This document shows positions 54,270-64,000 of a stretch of DNA of 64,000 bases, one piece after another. The translations under genes were made by a program, and so were the position numbers. The notes beneath the pieces were generated by a model. That model did no database searches. It saw only the letters and a program-made list of their open reading frames with translations, and was not told where the DNA came from. Position 1 is the stretch's first letter. Each line of letters opens with the position of its first letter. Source of the DNA: Desulfobulbus sp. Tol-SR (GTDB taxonomy: Bacteria > Desulfobacterota > Desulfobulbia > Desulfobulbales > Desulfocapsaceae); contig JROS01000054.1 of NCBI GenBank assembly GCA_000769715.1, positions 20,355-84,354 of the forward strand, read 5' to 3'.

Positions 54270-56060
54270 TCAGACAATACGCCCCCCTTCTTCGACGAAT
54301 CCCCAATACGGGTAATCGAGGGCATAGGAGGCGACCGGCCCCGGGCTGTGCTCGCGGCTGGCCACCAGCCACAGGGTGTTGCTCCTTCCCCTTGCCGCCG
54401 CGGGATCCTGGTGCTCGTCGCCGGGGTACAGCACCATCGCGTTGTCGGCGCTGTACTCGATATCGCCCGATCCCTTGAAGACCCCGAGGTGCGGTTCCTC
54501 CCGGTACGAACCGTCCCCGCCGCGGGTGAGCTCGGAAATGACCAGAAAGGAAACCTGCAGTTCGTCACGAATGGCCTCGAGCTGACGCAGCCAGGCGTCG
54601 ATCCCGGTCCGGCGCTCGCTCAGGTCCTTGAACGGCAGCTTGTGCAGACTGTCGATGACCACCACCGCGTATTCCCTGGATGTCTCGTGGCGGAGAAAAT
54701 CGATATGCCGTCGCATCAGTTCAGGGGTCAGCTTGCGGTCATTGACCACCCGAAAGGCCGTCATCATCCGACGTACCCGGCGACAGGCGTCGTCGTACCG
54801 CTGCCGCTCGGTCTCGGTCCACTCCTGCCGGCGCATCGTCGAGACGTCCATCCGGCTCAGGCGGATGAGCGTCCGCTGGTAGATCTTCTGCCGTCCGTTC
54901 TCGAAATCATAGTAGAGCACCGGAATGCCCCGCAGCGCCATCTCGGTGGCGATCTGGATCATGAACATCGACTTGCCGACCTTGGGGGCGCCGCCGATGA
55001 CATTGATGCCGTGGATACCGCCGATGGCCGCATCCAGCCGGGAAAATCCCGACTGCATTGCCGCATAGGCAGTCCCCTGCTCGGCCGTCAACCGCCGGAG
55101 AAAGCGTTCATGTTCGAACCGGGGGGCGGGGAAAGGGGAAAAGGTCTTCGCCGACTGGATCATCGCCGCGATCGCATCCCTGAAACCGCCGCCGCGGTCG
55201 CGGGCCATCTGCCAGACGCTGTAACCGCGTGGTAGTCCGGCCGGCCATTGCAGCAGGCGCACCTTGTAGCCGATACGAGCGGCCAGGGCCCTGGCCGCCG
55301 TCTCGGATTCGCCCGAATTCACCATGACGATGAACAGGGTGCGGACATGGGCGAAGATTTCCGGATCGATGCTCTCGAGAACCGGACTGTACGGCACGGC
55401 GAGGCCGGGAAAACCGAGTTGCTTCAGCGGCAGGAGATTGTTTTCCCCCTCACAGAGAAAGAGGGCGCCATTCTCGCAGCACAAAAGATCCCGGATATTG
55501 AAGATCTGGAATTCTTCAGCGGCCAGCTGCTCGTCGCCGTGCCAGAAATAGTCCTGCGGTCGGTCAGGGAATACGCAACGGGCGGTATAACCATTGCCGT
55601 CGGTCTGGAAGTACGGATAGACGATATAGCGACCGTTATAGCCGATCTGCAGTTCGTCCAGCACCTGGCGACCGATCCCGGCGGCCGAGAATTCCTGGAT
55701 CAGGTCATCGGTCAGGCGGTCATGGTACTGCATGATCTCGGTATTGATATTGACGACCGGGAATTCGGCGCGCTGGTGGAAATATTCCCGCTCCGGATCA
55801 AACCCCGGTGCTTCCGACAGGTCGAGGGCCGCGAGACGGGCGAACCAGAGCGGGAATCCACCCGGCACGCAGCGGTTCTGACAGCGGAAATAGCCATGGA
55901 AGGGTCCATCCTGGTTGAGGAATACCACCAGCCGACCGGCAGGATCGAAGCCCCGGTCCCGGCAAAACGGGCATTCCGCGACCAGAGTGGTCTTCTCCAT
56001 CCGCCCTGCCGGCAGATGCCGAAGATAGAACTCTGTCGTCAGGTCGGCAGAATGAGCCAT
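54270..56060 (-). CDS. Primase-helicase-like protein: zinc ribbon, degenerate Toprim, RecA/DnaB-type ATPase
   Basis: A 596-residue protein with the domain order of phage T7 gp4 and mitochondrial Twinkle. Residues 25-70 form a DnaG-like zinc ribbon (C30-x2-C33 and C60-x3-C64). Residues 100-290 resemble a Toprim region: FLCEGENNLLPLKQLG carries the glutamate (E204 or E206). The usual DxD motif is replaced by VNS at about 247-249. Residues 340-596 are a RecA-like ATPase: Walker A GGAPKVGKS (356-364), YYDFENG with E387, and Walker B VVVIDS (466-471). Primer synthesis is doubtful because the metal aspartates are missing. No phage gene lies nearby. It follows the HEAT/cNMP/PilZ gene by 66 bases on the same strand. 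Confidence 0.75.
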   Translation of the reverse strand: MAHSADLTTEFYLRHLPAGRMEKTTLVAECPFCRDRGFDPAGRLVVFLNQDGPFHGYFRCQNRCVPGGFPLWFARLAALDLSEAPGFDPEREYFHQRAEFPVVNINTEIMQYHDRLTDDLIQEFSAAGIGRQVLDELQIGYNGRYIVYPYFQTDGNGYTARCVFPDRPQDYFWHGDEQLAAEEFQIFNIRDLLCCENGALFLCEGENNLLPLKQLGFPGLAVPYSPVLESIDPEIFAHVRTLFIVMVNSGESETAARALAARIGYKVRLLQWPAGLPRGYSVWQMARDRGGGFRDAIAAMIQSAKTFSPFPAPRFEHERFLRRLTAEQGTAYAAMQSGFSRLDAAIGGIHGINVIGGAPKVGKSMFMIQIATEMALRGIPVLYYDFENGRQKIYQRTLIRLSRMDVSTMRRQEWTETERQRYDDACRRVRRMMTAFRVVNDRKLTPELMRRHIDFLRHETSREYAVVVIDSLHKLPFKDLSERRTGIDAWLRQLEAIRDELQVSFLVISELTRGGDGSYREEPHLGVFKGSGDIEYSADNAMVLYPGDEHQDPAAARGRSNTLWLVASREHSPGPVASYALDYPYWGFVEEGGRIV

Positions 56061-56126
56061 AGCTTCAAGATATTGCCGTCACGATCGGCAAATGCCGGGA
56101 TACATCGGCCATGATGATCTCATCCC

Positions 56127-59100
56127 TCAGGAAAATGCCGGACGCCTTGCCCCTTCGCCGTCCCGGGAGAGCAGAACGAACCGTTGCATCTGCTCGGCGG
56201 ATATCGGCTCGTCGCATTTGACGTGTACCGAATACTCATTTTCGAGAAGGCGATACCCCTTCACCGCCAGGATCACACCCTGGCAGGAGGCGACAGCGTC
56301 ACCGATCTCCCTTCCAGGCAAAAGGATTCTGACGCTGGTTCCAATAAGCGATCGGGGCAGTTCCTTCCGCGAGAGTCGCAGGAAGAAGGAAACGCCGCCG
56401 GCGGAGATGTCGAACAGTTCGCCCTTGACTTTCTGGCCAGTGCTTTTCCCCATCCGATCCAGGAAATCGATGCTGACCCGGCCGGAGACACTGGTACGCT
56501 GATCCTTGCGGCGGTCTTTCTCGGAAAGCCGGAAAAATCGATCAATATCCTCGAATATATGACAAAATTCGTTCAATTTCGATTTCAGCGCCGGATATTC
56601 CTCATGCCAGCGCAACAGATCTCTCAAGGTCAGGATGGAGATATCGGTTGGACCGACACTGGCGGCCGAGACGGTCCAGACCGAGGCATCGAAGAATACG
56701 CCGGCCCCGAGGATCTCGCCGCTGATCATGGTCTTGATCTCGATTTCGTTGTCGCCGTCGCGGAAAAAAACCTTCACCTGGCCGGAGTTGATGAAAAACA
56801 GTGAGGTCTGGTGCGTTCCCTGGCGGACGATGGGCTCGTCGTGCTCATACCGCCGATGCTCAAGACAGTGATAGAGGGTACTGTATTCCTCGGGCGTCAG
56901 TATCCGGTAGAGATGTTTCCAGACATCGAGATGCCCTCTGTCGATGGAGGCCTTTTTTTCCTCCTCGATGATCTCCGCCGCCTTGACCATGTCGCCCAGG
57001 GCCGTCGGATCGATGTCGATCAGCCACTCGCGCAACCGTTCCGCCTGATCGAAACTGCCCATCCGGGCGGTCCGGGAGACGAGGTCGAGAATCATCCTCC
57101 GCGCCGTCTCTTTCTTACCCTGGGCGAGAACCGTCCGTGCCGCCTGTTCTTCCGGCAGACCGGTGATGTCGTTTGATCCCGACAGGAAACTGTCGGCACC
57201 CTGCCCTCCCTGCCAGGCCTCCTGCATCTTGAGCCGCGCCTGTCTCAGCTGACGTTTTTCCTCTTCCCGTTGAGCCGCCTCGATCTGCGCCCTGGCCTCT
57301 TCAGCCGCCACCCAGACTACCGGACCGATCTTCTTGCCGGCCCGTTTACCCTTCAGCTGCAGAAAATTCTGCAAGGCCGTGACCGCCGGCGGATAGGGAC
57401 AGTGGCCGAGGACCTTGCACACATCGATCAGGAGCGCATCCCGGATATTGGCTGAAAAATGTTCATGATCGCCGAGAAGTTCGCCGAGGACCGTCGCCAC
57501 ATCCTCGTCGTTGAAAAAGATCAGGGCCTTGACGGCATCGGACCGCAGGAGTTCGCCCGCCTCCGCGGCCACCCGCAGCAGCACCTCCTTTTTCCGGTCG
57601 CCGCTGATCCGGTACAGACAATCAAAGGCCTCGCGCTGAACCCGCAGATCCTCATGGAAAAGATAGGGGGTGACAAGATCGACATCCTGTTCTTCACCGA
57701 TTCCGGCCAGCAGTTTGATCAGGTTGCGCTTGCCGTGCCAGGGCATCGGCTCCGGAAGAAGCTCACGCAGGAACGGAAGCAGTATCTTGCCGCTATAGGT
57801 CAGGAGATTGAAGATCCTGAGCCGGTCGTCGGTGTTTTCGCTATGCAGCAGGGCATCGACCAGAAAGCGGACGACCACCGCTCCCTGCATGCTCAACCGG
57901 CGTCCGCGTTCTTCATTGACCGGGTCGTTCAGGTATTCCTGCAGGCGCCCGGGCAGGGCCGAGCGATCGATTTCCCGGTCCTGAATCCGGCTGACGAGAA
58001 CCTGCACTGCAGGATTTTTCTCTATGATTCCAGTGCGAATCTGGAAGAAGGTCTCGAGAATTTTGTCACCGGCGGCGATATTCCCCCTTTTCCAGGCCTG
58101 GTCCATGAAGGCGTACAGATGACCGGCGATTTTTTCGTACACGAAATCGGCCGTGTCCGAATTACGCAACCACAGCAGCATCGGTTCGATGGTTTTTGCC
58201 AGCAGGTCCCAGCGTTTCCCGGCAATGAGATTCTCGCCGATGACGGCGATGCTCCGGATCAACCTGGCCCGCATCACCTCGTCTCCCTCCCGGTACTGCC
58301 TGTTCAGGAGGGTGAGCAGGACGCCGGCCTGTTCATCCTTTCCCTCCGCGATCCACTGCTGGATGGCGGGGGCAATGCCCATGACCAGTTCATCGTTGTG
58401 CAGGCCGCCGAGGTTTCCCTGGAGCACCGTCTGCAGACCGGTGCTGATCCGTTTTGCCTGCCGGTCCCGCTCACCGGCTTCCATGATCTTCCTCGCCTTC
58501 TCGAGCCCGAGAAAGTGCCGCCCCTTGCCGCTATCGAGCAGCCTTGCCAGGGTTGCCGCGACCAACTCTCTCCCGGCCGGGTCCTTGCCTTCTGCCCGGC
58601 GCAGGATCGATTCCTGCTTCCGCAGATGGTCGATGACCTTGCCGAAGAGTTCGGTCTCGATCCTGCCGAGCAGGGTATTGAAGAGCAGAGCCCCGAATCC
58701 CTGCGGAAACGACTGGGCCAGGAGCAGCGCCAGAGACGAGTCGTCCAGCCCGTTGCAGAGCAGATCGGCCGCCTGAACGGCCGTCGCCTGTTCATTGGTT
58801 TTCTCGATCAGGGCTCCGGCATGGATCAGCATCTTCGCGAATGCCGAATCAACGGTAAACTTCCTGTGCTGCCGGAGATCAAGGATGAGCGTGGCGACCG
58901 CGGCAGCCACTGCCGATGCAGCCTGCTCCGGTTTCCGCAGTTCGGTTCTCAGTTCATCGGTGACCAGCCAACCCTGTCCCCTCCCCAGGAGACAATCGAT
59001 AAAATCCTGCCGGGTGGAGGATATCAAGGCCATGTCCGCCTCTTCCTCTCCGGTCTCCTCGACAAACTGGTACTCGTCGAGGAAATATCCGTCCAGTTTG

Positions 59101-59501
59101 AGGGTGCGGGCAAATTCACGCCCGCCGCCCTCCCTCTTGATCTTTTCGACGCTCGAGGTGAACATGGAGAGGATCTGGCTGAAGGCATGGCGGTCGATTT
59201 TTGATTTCAAGGCCAGGAAATCGACCCCGAGGACCTCGAGGTGGCGGTAGACGACCAGATTGGTGATTGCCTGCAGCGCCGGGTCGGGGACAGGTTCGCC
59301 ACAGAGCATCGGCTTTTTTTCCTGCAGGCTGATGACAAGGTCGCCATAGCGGCGGACGAACTGCTTCAGGGCCTTGTATCCGCGTTCAACCGCGTTGGTG
59401 ACCTGGGGGGCCTGAGGCGGATACAGGCGAACCGTCATAATGGCGTTGTTGAAGGCCTTCAGGGTCTCGAGCGCATCACGCAGCTTTTCAGTCTCTTTCA
59501 T
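56127..59501 (-). CDS. Giant helical-repeat protein with C-terminal cNMP-binding-like and PilZ domains
   Basis: A 1124-residue cytoplasmic protein. The first 160 residues resemble the N-terminal domain of bacterial HEAT/HD-type signalling proteins (TVRLYPPQAPQVTNAVERGY, then LCGEPVPDP). About residues 200-850 are helical repeats, HEAT-like in the middle (for instance EDLRVQREAFDCLYRIS). Residues about 870-993 form a cyclic-nucleotide-binding-like barrel. Residues 994-1115 form a PilZ domain with RKDQR (998-1002) and DISAGG (1031-1036), the c-di-GMP contacts. The cNMP phosphate cassette is altered: alanine and tryptophan replace the usual glutamate and arginine, so cAMP binding is uncertain. 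The start ATG 59501 follows a promoter at 59737-59765. It is probably co-transcribed with the primase-helicase-like gene. Confidence 0.78.
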   Translation of the reverse strand: MKETEKLRDALETLKAFNNAIMTVRLYPPQAPQVTNAVERGYKALKQFVRRYGDLVISLQEKKPMLCGEPVPDPALQAITNLVVYRHLEVLGVDFLALKSKIDRHAFSQILSMFTSSVEKIKREGGGREFARTLKLDGYFLDEYQFVEETGEEEADMALISSTRQDFIDCLLGRGQGWLVTDELRTELRKPEQAASAVAAAVATLILDLRQHRKFTVDSAFAKMLIHAGALIEKTNEQATAVQAADLLCNGLDDSSLALLLAQSFPQGFGALLFNTLLGRIETELFGKVIDHLRKQESILRRAEGKDPAGRELVAATLARLLDSGKGRHFLGLEKARKIMEAGERDRQAKRISTGLQTVLQGNLGGLHNDELVMGIAPAIQQWIAEGKDEQAGVLLTLLNRQYREGDEVMRARLIRSIAVIGENLIAGKRWDLLAKTIEPMLLWLRNSDTADFVYEKIAGHLYAFMDQAWKRGNIAAGDKILETFFQIRTGIIEKNPAVQVLVSRIQDREIDRSALPGRLQEYLNDPVNEERGRRLSMQGAVVVRFLVDALLHSENTDDRLRIFNLLTYSGKILLPFLRELLPEPMPWHGKRNLIKLLAGIGEEQDVDLVTPYLFHEDLRVQREAFDCLYRISGDRKKEVLLRVAAEAGELLRSDAVKALIFFNDEDVATVLGELLGDHEHFSANIRDALLIDVCKVLGHCPYPPAVTALQNFLQLKGKRAGKKIGPVVWVAAEEARAQIEAAQREEEKRQLRQARLKMQEAWQGGQGADSFLSGSNDITGLPEEQAARTVLAQGKKETARRMILDLVSRTARMGSFDQAERLREWLIDIDPTALGDMVKAAEIIEEEKKASIDRGHLDVWKHLYRILTPEEYSTLYHCLEHRRYEHDEPIVRQGTHQTSLFFINSGQVKVFFRDGDNEIEIKTMISGEILGAGVFFDASVWTVSAASVGPTDISILTLRDLLRWHEEYPALKSKLNEFCHIFEDIDRFFRLSEKDRRKDQRTSVSGRVSIDFLDRMGKSTGQKVKGELFDISAGGVSFFLRLSRKELPRSLIGTSVRILLPGREIGDAVASCQGVILAVKGYRLLENEYSVHVKCDEPISAEQMQRFVLLSRDGEGARRPAFS

Positions 59502-59828
59502 GGTTCCGGTTCCTGAGAAAGAATGCTGCCGACATTTGCCGCCACGTCGACAGCCAATTGGCTTTGAACACTTCCTGTTGCCGGCCCCCATTCCGGAACA
59601 GAACGGTTGCGGATCGGTGCAGTCCCGGAATGCTCATCCCGGGGAGAAATCCGGCAGCACGATTCATTGTCAACTCCATGCCGCATGGGCGATCACCTCG
59701 ATTTTCCACAATCAATCTGGGAATATGCACTTCAACTGATTACACAGCAAAATCGTGAAAGTCAAGCAATGCAAGCAGTTATTTTCATTGGGAAGCCCGC
59801 AACATCGATCACCCGGCGGGACAGGCAA
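59502..59828. other. Intergenic region between maf and the giant cNMP/PilZ gene (327 bases)
   Basis: It holds a minus-strand promoter (59737-59765) and a leader of about 230 bases before the giant gene. No gene was seen on either strand. Confidence 0.55.
59737..59765 (-). promoter_or_regulatory. Putative promoter of the giant cNMP/PilZ gene
   Basis: Minus strand TTGACT (59760-59765) and TAATCA (59737-59742), spacer 17, in an AT-rich patch after maf. Confidence 0.6.
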
Positions 59829-60431
59829 TCACCCGTCCCGACTCAGCGGGGCCACAACCTTGTTGTGCAGCAGTTCCCGAAGGACCTCGCAGAGCGGCAG
59901 GCCGACGATGTTCGAATACGACCCCGAGATCCGCTCGACGAGCAAGGCCCCTTTCCCCTGGATGCCATAGGCACCGGCCTTGTCGAGCGGTTCCCCGGTT
60001 GCCGCATAGGCCCGCGCCACGTCCTCGTCGAAGTCTGAAAACCAGACCGAGGAGATCACCGACCGCCGCACCAGAACTCCTTCAGTCGCACAGGTGACGC
60101 AGAACCCGGTTCGCACCGTGTGCTCACGACCGGCAAGGGTCATCAGCATCGAGACCGCCTCGTCGGGGTCCCGCGGCTTGCCCAGGATCTCGTCGCCGGC
60201 ACAGACAACGGTATCGGCGGCGACTATCCAGCTTGCGGGGAAAAGATGGCGGACCGCCAGGGCCTTCTCCCGGGCCAGCCGCAGGACCAGATGATCAGGG
60301 TCCTCATCGGTCCTGAGCTGTTCATCGATGTCGGCGGGACACACCGTGAAATCGAGCCCGAGATCCTCGAAATAGGCCCGACGCCGCGGCGAAGTGGAGG
60401 CCAGGACCAGCGGTTTGAGGGTGACGAACAT
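59829..60431 (-). CDS. maf: Maf-family nucleotide pyrophosphatase
   Basis: A 200-residue house-cleaning pyrophosphatase that hydrolyses dTTP, UTP or modified nucleotides and has been linked to septum control. Conserved parts are LVLASTSPRRRAYFEDLGL, IVAADTVVCAGDEILGKP, and the C-terminal KAGAYGIQGKGALLVERISGSY. The ATG at 60431 is preceded by AAGGGA at ten bases; in-frame ATGs at 60440 and 60458 are possible and would add up to nine residues. Subtype is likely YhdE-like from KAGAYGIQG. Confidence 0.92.
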   Translation of the reverse strand: MFVTLKPLVLASTSPRRRAYFEDLGLDFTVCPADIDEQLRTDEDPDHLVLRLAREKALAVRHLFPASWIVAADTVVCAGDEILGKPRDPDEAVSMLMTLAGREHTVRTGFCVTCATEGVLVRRSVISSVWFSDFDEDVARAYAATGEPLDKAGAYGIQGKGALLVERISGSYSNIVGLPLCEVLRELLHNKVVAPLSRDG

Positions 60432-60864
60432 GGCAGACATTTCCCTTGAAAGACACACTATCGATTCAACCGCCGGTTGCGCCGACCGAGAACGGGCACG
60501 GCGGCGGGCTGTTGTTCAACCATCATCCGGCGGAATTGCAGCGCACGCACCTCCGGAGGAACCACGGCAGCGACACCTGATGGCGGCAAGTCCATAAGCT
60601 GTATACCGGAATTCGCCGGAGGGAAAGGCGAATCCGCACCTCCACGGCGTTCGCCTGTGATCCGCCGGTCCGGGCGCCACCACGAACTCGCTCCTGCCGA
60701 CGACATCCTGTCCTCCCACTGGTCGCCAAGGGATGCCTCACTGTAACCGGGTATCACCGGCCGACGAATTCCCCTCGGCCACCGCCGCCTCCGGACGGCC
60801 CCCGCCGCCGTTATCCTCGCCATAAGCCATTCACAACCGGCGACCGAATTGCTATAGTGGCAGA
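60432..60864. other. Intergenic region between maf and the transglutaminase gene (433 bases)
   Basis: GC-rich, with scattered short frames but none with a recognisable protein, signal peptide or ribosome binding site. It must carry divergent promoters for maf and the transglutaminase gene; none is obvious. Confidence 0.5.
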
Positions 60865-62378
60865 ATGAAACAGATTGCGTTCCGGACCCCGGCCCCACTC
60901 ATCAAAACCATCATCTTCCTCGTCTGGCTCTTCCTCTTCGGTCTGCTGATGCAACGCGATTTCTTCATCACCACCATCAATCCGGAGGAATCATCGGCCA
61001 TCGCCCAGGCCGCGCGGGAAGAATACCAATCGATCTATTTTCACAACCGGAAGATCGGCTACGTCGCCACCACCTTCGAGCCCCGCGACGATGGCCGCAT
61101 CACCCTGGACCAGAAGGCCGGGATGGTGCTCAACGTCGCCGGCGGCAAGCATCCGGTCAACCTCCACCTCGAGGCGGTCATCACCGCCGACAGCCGACTG
61201 CAGGACTTCGTCTTTTCCTTCCGCTCCCCGTTCTACCGGATGCAGGCCGACGGCAGGTCCTCCGGCAACAGCGTCAGCTTCACCCTTGCCACCGGCAGCA
61301 CGACGATCAGGGAGCGGATCGACCTGCCGGCACCGCCGATGCTCTCCACCTCGCGCCGCGACTATCTGCTGCAACCGGGCATCACGGTGGGGGAGAAGGT
61401 CCGCATCCCCTGGTTCGACCCGCTGTCGCTTACCGCCAAGGACTCGGTGATCGAGTACCGGGGCCGGGACAAGGTGCTGATCCACGGCCGGGTGCAGAAT
61501 CTCCACCATTTCATCGAGACTGTCGCCGGGGCCCGGATCAGTTCCTGGCTCGACGACCGCGGCGACGTCCAGAAGGAAGAATCGCCGGCCGGCTTCGTCT
61601 TCCTCAAGGAACCGAAATTCAAGGCCCTGGCTGACAGCGACGAGATCCCGGACCTGTTGGCGGCGGTGGCGGCCCGATTGAACGGCGTCATGCCGCCGCT
61701 CGACGGCCTGGAGCAGATCCGCTACCGCCTCCATTTCCCCGACGACGGGGCGTTTGACCTTCATTCCGGGAGACAGCAGTATGCCGATGGGATCCTGACG
61801 GTCACCCGCGAGTCGCTGCCGCCCGCCCCGGGCGGAGCTTCCGGCGGCACCGCCGACCCCGCCGATCTGGCCGCCAGCCGGATGGTGCAGACCGGGCACC
61901 CGAAGCTGACGGAGCTGGCAGGCCGGATCACCGCCGGCAGCACCTCGCCGGTCGAGAAGCTCAGGGCGATCGCCGCCTGGGTCCACGCCAATTTGGAAAA
62001 ACGGCCGGTGCTCGGCCTGCCCGATGCCCTGACGATCCTCGACAGCCGCATCGGCGACTGCAACGAACATGCCGTGCTGTTCGCCGCCCTGGCCCGCACC
62101 GCCGGCATCCCCTGCCGCATCGCCAGCGGGGTGATGTTCCTCAACGACGCCTTCTACTACCACGCCTGGAACGAGGTCGGCATCGACGGGCAATGGATCT
62201 CGGTCGACACCACCATCAACCAGCTGCCGGCCGATCTCGGCCACATCAAGTTCGTCGAGGGCGAGTTCGGAGACCAGATGCGCATCGGCGCCCTGCTCGG
62301 TCAACTGTCAATCGAACCACTGCCGCCCGCCGCCGCTCACTCCCCGGCGACGAAGGCCCATCAATCACCGGATCAGCC

Positions 62379-62382
<4 letters not shown>
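60865..62382 (+). CDS. Membrane-anchored transglutaminase-like protein
   Basis: A 505-residue protein with one N-terminal membrane helix (about 12-30), so the bulk lies in the periplasm. Residues 40-330 form a beta-rich region. Residues about 370-470 are a transglutaminase-like domain with a complete triad: Cys in RIGDCNEHAVLFAALARTAG, His in YYHAWNEV and Asp in WISVDTTINQ. The tail is Pro/Ala-rich. Such proteins are proteases or amide-forming enzymes; the substrate is unknown. Its stop overlaps the start of an ABC ATPase gene by four bases (ATGA), so the two are coupled. Confidence 0.82.
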
Positions 62383-63176
<794 letters not shown>

Positions 63177-63625
63177 ACGGTGAGGTATGTACATATACCT
63201 ATATCTTTTGCCCAATGAACATCTGGTGTTTTCCCCCAAGGTCGAGGTTATGACACTTCGCAGTAACCTAGAAACACTCTGTTTCGAAAAATAGAGCGGG
63301 AATTGAGGTGTTATTGGCTTGAGTTTAACGATAACAGTCGGCCTTCATCGAGCACCTCCCGGATGAGTACTGCAATATTTTTTTCAGCCGGCAATCCAAG
63401 GATCAGCTGATTTGTTCATAAAGTTTTATGGCACGTAGTTCATTTTGTAAGAGGCTTGGTCCAGATAGCGGAGTATTGTTCCTGTAGCAGGAAAAGGTCG
63501 TTTCGTTATAATGTAAAGTGCATATTTTATTAAAATACATGTACATCCACATGTGGCAGGACTATTCTGACCGCTTGCCGGTTGTCGGCAGACAATTTTT
63601 ATTCATTGAAATGAAGGAGAGTAAC
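63177..63625. other. AT-rich non-coding stretch (449 bases)
   Basis: Base composition drops sharply compared with the preceding genes. It contains palindromic patches (GGTATGTACATATACC at 63184-63199, CCACATGTGG near 63550). On the minus strand, 63311-63415 is a 35-codon open stretch reading like a protein fragment (LGLPAEKNIAVLIREVLDEG) without a start codon, possibly a remnant. No intact gene was seen. Confidence 0.5.
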
Positions 63626-64000
63626 GTGGCTATTATTACCATTTCCAGAGGGTCGTACAGCAGAGGCAAGGAAGTTGCGGAAAGCCTGGCCGGCCGCCTT
63701 GGGTACGAATGTGTTTCGCGGGATATCCTGCTTGAGGCGTGTGAGGAATTTTCTATTCCCGAGATCAAGCTTGTGAAGGCTCTCCATGACGCACCCTCCG
63801 TACTAGAAAGATTCAAGCACGGAAAAATTCGATATATCAGTTATTTACGTTCGGCTTTTTTTAATCACATGGTCAATGACAACATCGTTTATCACGGATT
63901 GGCCGGACATTTCTTTCTCCAGGGTATTTCCCATGTCATGAAAGTAAGGATTCTTGCCAATATGGAGGATCGGGTTAAAGAAGAGATGAAGCGGGAGAAT
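63626..64000 (+). CDS. Cytidylate kinase-like family protein (3' end outside window)
   Basis: The first 125 residues of a nucleoside-kinase-like protein. The N-terminus MAIITISRGSYSRGKEVAES is the phosphate-binding loop of the cytidylate kinase-like family (Cytidylate_kin2), followed by LGYECVSRDILLEACEE and VYHGLAGHFFLQG. The start is GTG 63626 because AAGGAG lies six bases upstream; the ATG at 63611 would overlap this signal. Members are widespread in Desulfobacterota and often fused or linked to signalling domains, but their substrates are largely unknown. The gene is AT-richer than its left neighbours. Confidence 0.82.
   Translation, partial: MAIITISRGSYSRGKEVAESLAGRLGYECVSRDILLEACEEFSIPEIKLVKALHDAPSVLERFKHGKIRYISYLRSAFFNHMVNDNIVYHGLAGHFFLQGISHVMKVRILANMEDRVKEEMKREN

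Noticed and set aside
54270-56060. Primase-helicase taken as a prophage remnant
   Set aside because: No capsid, terminase, integrase or lysis genes flank it, and its neighbours are housekeeping genes.
60458-60898. 146-codon minus-strand frame between maf and the transglutaminase gene
   Set aside because: No ribosome binding site, no signal peptide, no recognisable domain, and overlap with the start of a convincing gene.

Overview
The window is a stretch of bacterial chromosome of roughly 58-60% GC, densely packed with housekeeping genes and without phage, transposon, CRISPR or plasmid modules. The gene content fits a Gram-negative anaerobe, most likely a Desulfobacterota (sulfate-reducer-type, Desulfobulbales-like) organism. 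The evidence for this is a TunR-type tungstate regulator, a glutamate synthase split into ferredoxin-containing pieces, a short 'core' methionine synthase, tandem TatA genes and lipoprotein/outer-membrane style envelope genes. The taxonomic placement is inference; no rRNA gene is present.

Layout. 1-3134: the 3' end of a PAS histidine kinase, then an Lrp/AsnC regulator directly upstream of a LysA-type decarboxylase. 3323-17028: a cell-wall and DNA-repair block. It holds an L,D-transpeptidase with a MepK-like endopeptidase, an endonuclease III-exonuclease III fusion, a MutY carrying a Nudix box, an AEC transporter, a large lipoprotein, an unusually long class A PBP and a LysM lytic transglycosylase. 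17183-18746: a TraB protein and YhbY. 18894-30182 (minus strand): the classical rimP-nusA-rnpM-infB-rbfA-nrnA-truB-rpsO-pnp translation/RNA operon, followed by dut and an MBL hydrolase. 30418-30493: tRNA-Gly(CCC). 30710-40064 (plus strand): a glycine-rich secreted protein, core MetE, TopB, RsfS, ThrC, a purine nucleoside phosphorylase with an MTA/SAH deaminase, and two TatA genes. 40472-45639: the three-gene glutamate synthase. 45771-49581: Ogt, TunR and a second class A PBP. 49682-53546: mutL, a 3D-domain lipoprotein and trmFO. 53664-59501 (minus strand): a giant HEAT/cNMP/PilZ protein followed 66 bases later by a primase-helicase-like protein, then a small Cys-rich secreted protein. 59829-64000: Maf, a transglutaminase plus ABC ATPase without a visible permease, an AT-rich gap, and the start of a cytidylate-kinase-like protein.

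The parts most likely to be undescribed are, first, the cNMP/PilZ giant protein that appears co-transcribed with a chromosomal T7-gp4/Twinkle-like protein with a degenerate Toprim, and second, two base-excision-repair fusions (Nth-Xth and MutY-Nudix) facing each other. Positions, motifs and spacings were read from the sequence. Functions come from family resemblance recognised by eye, without a database search.
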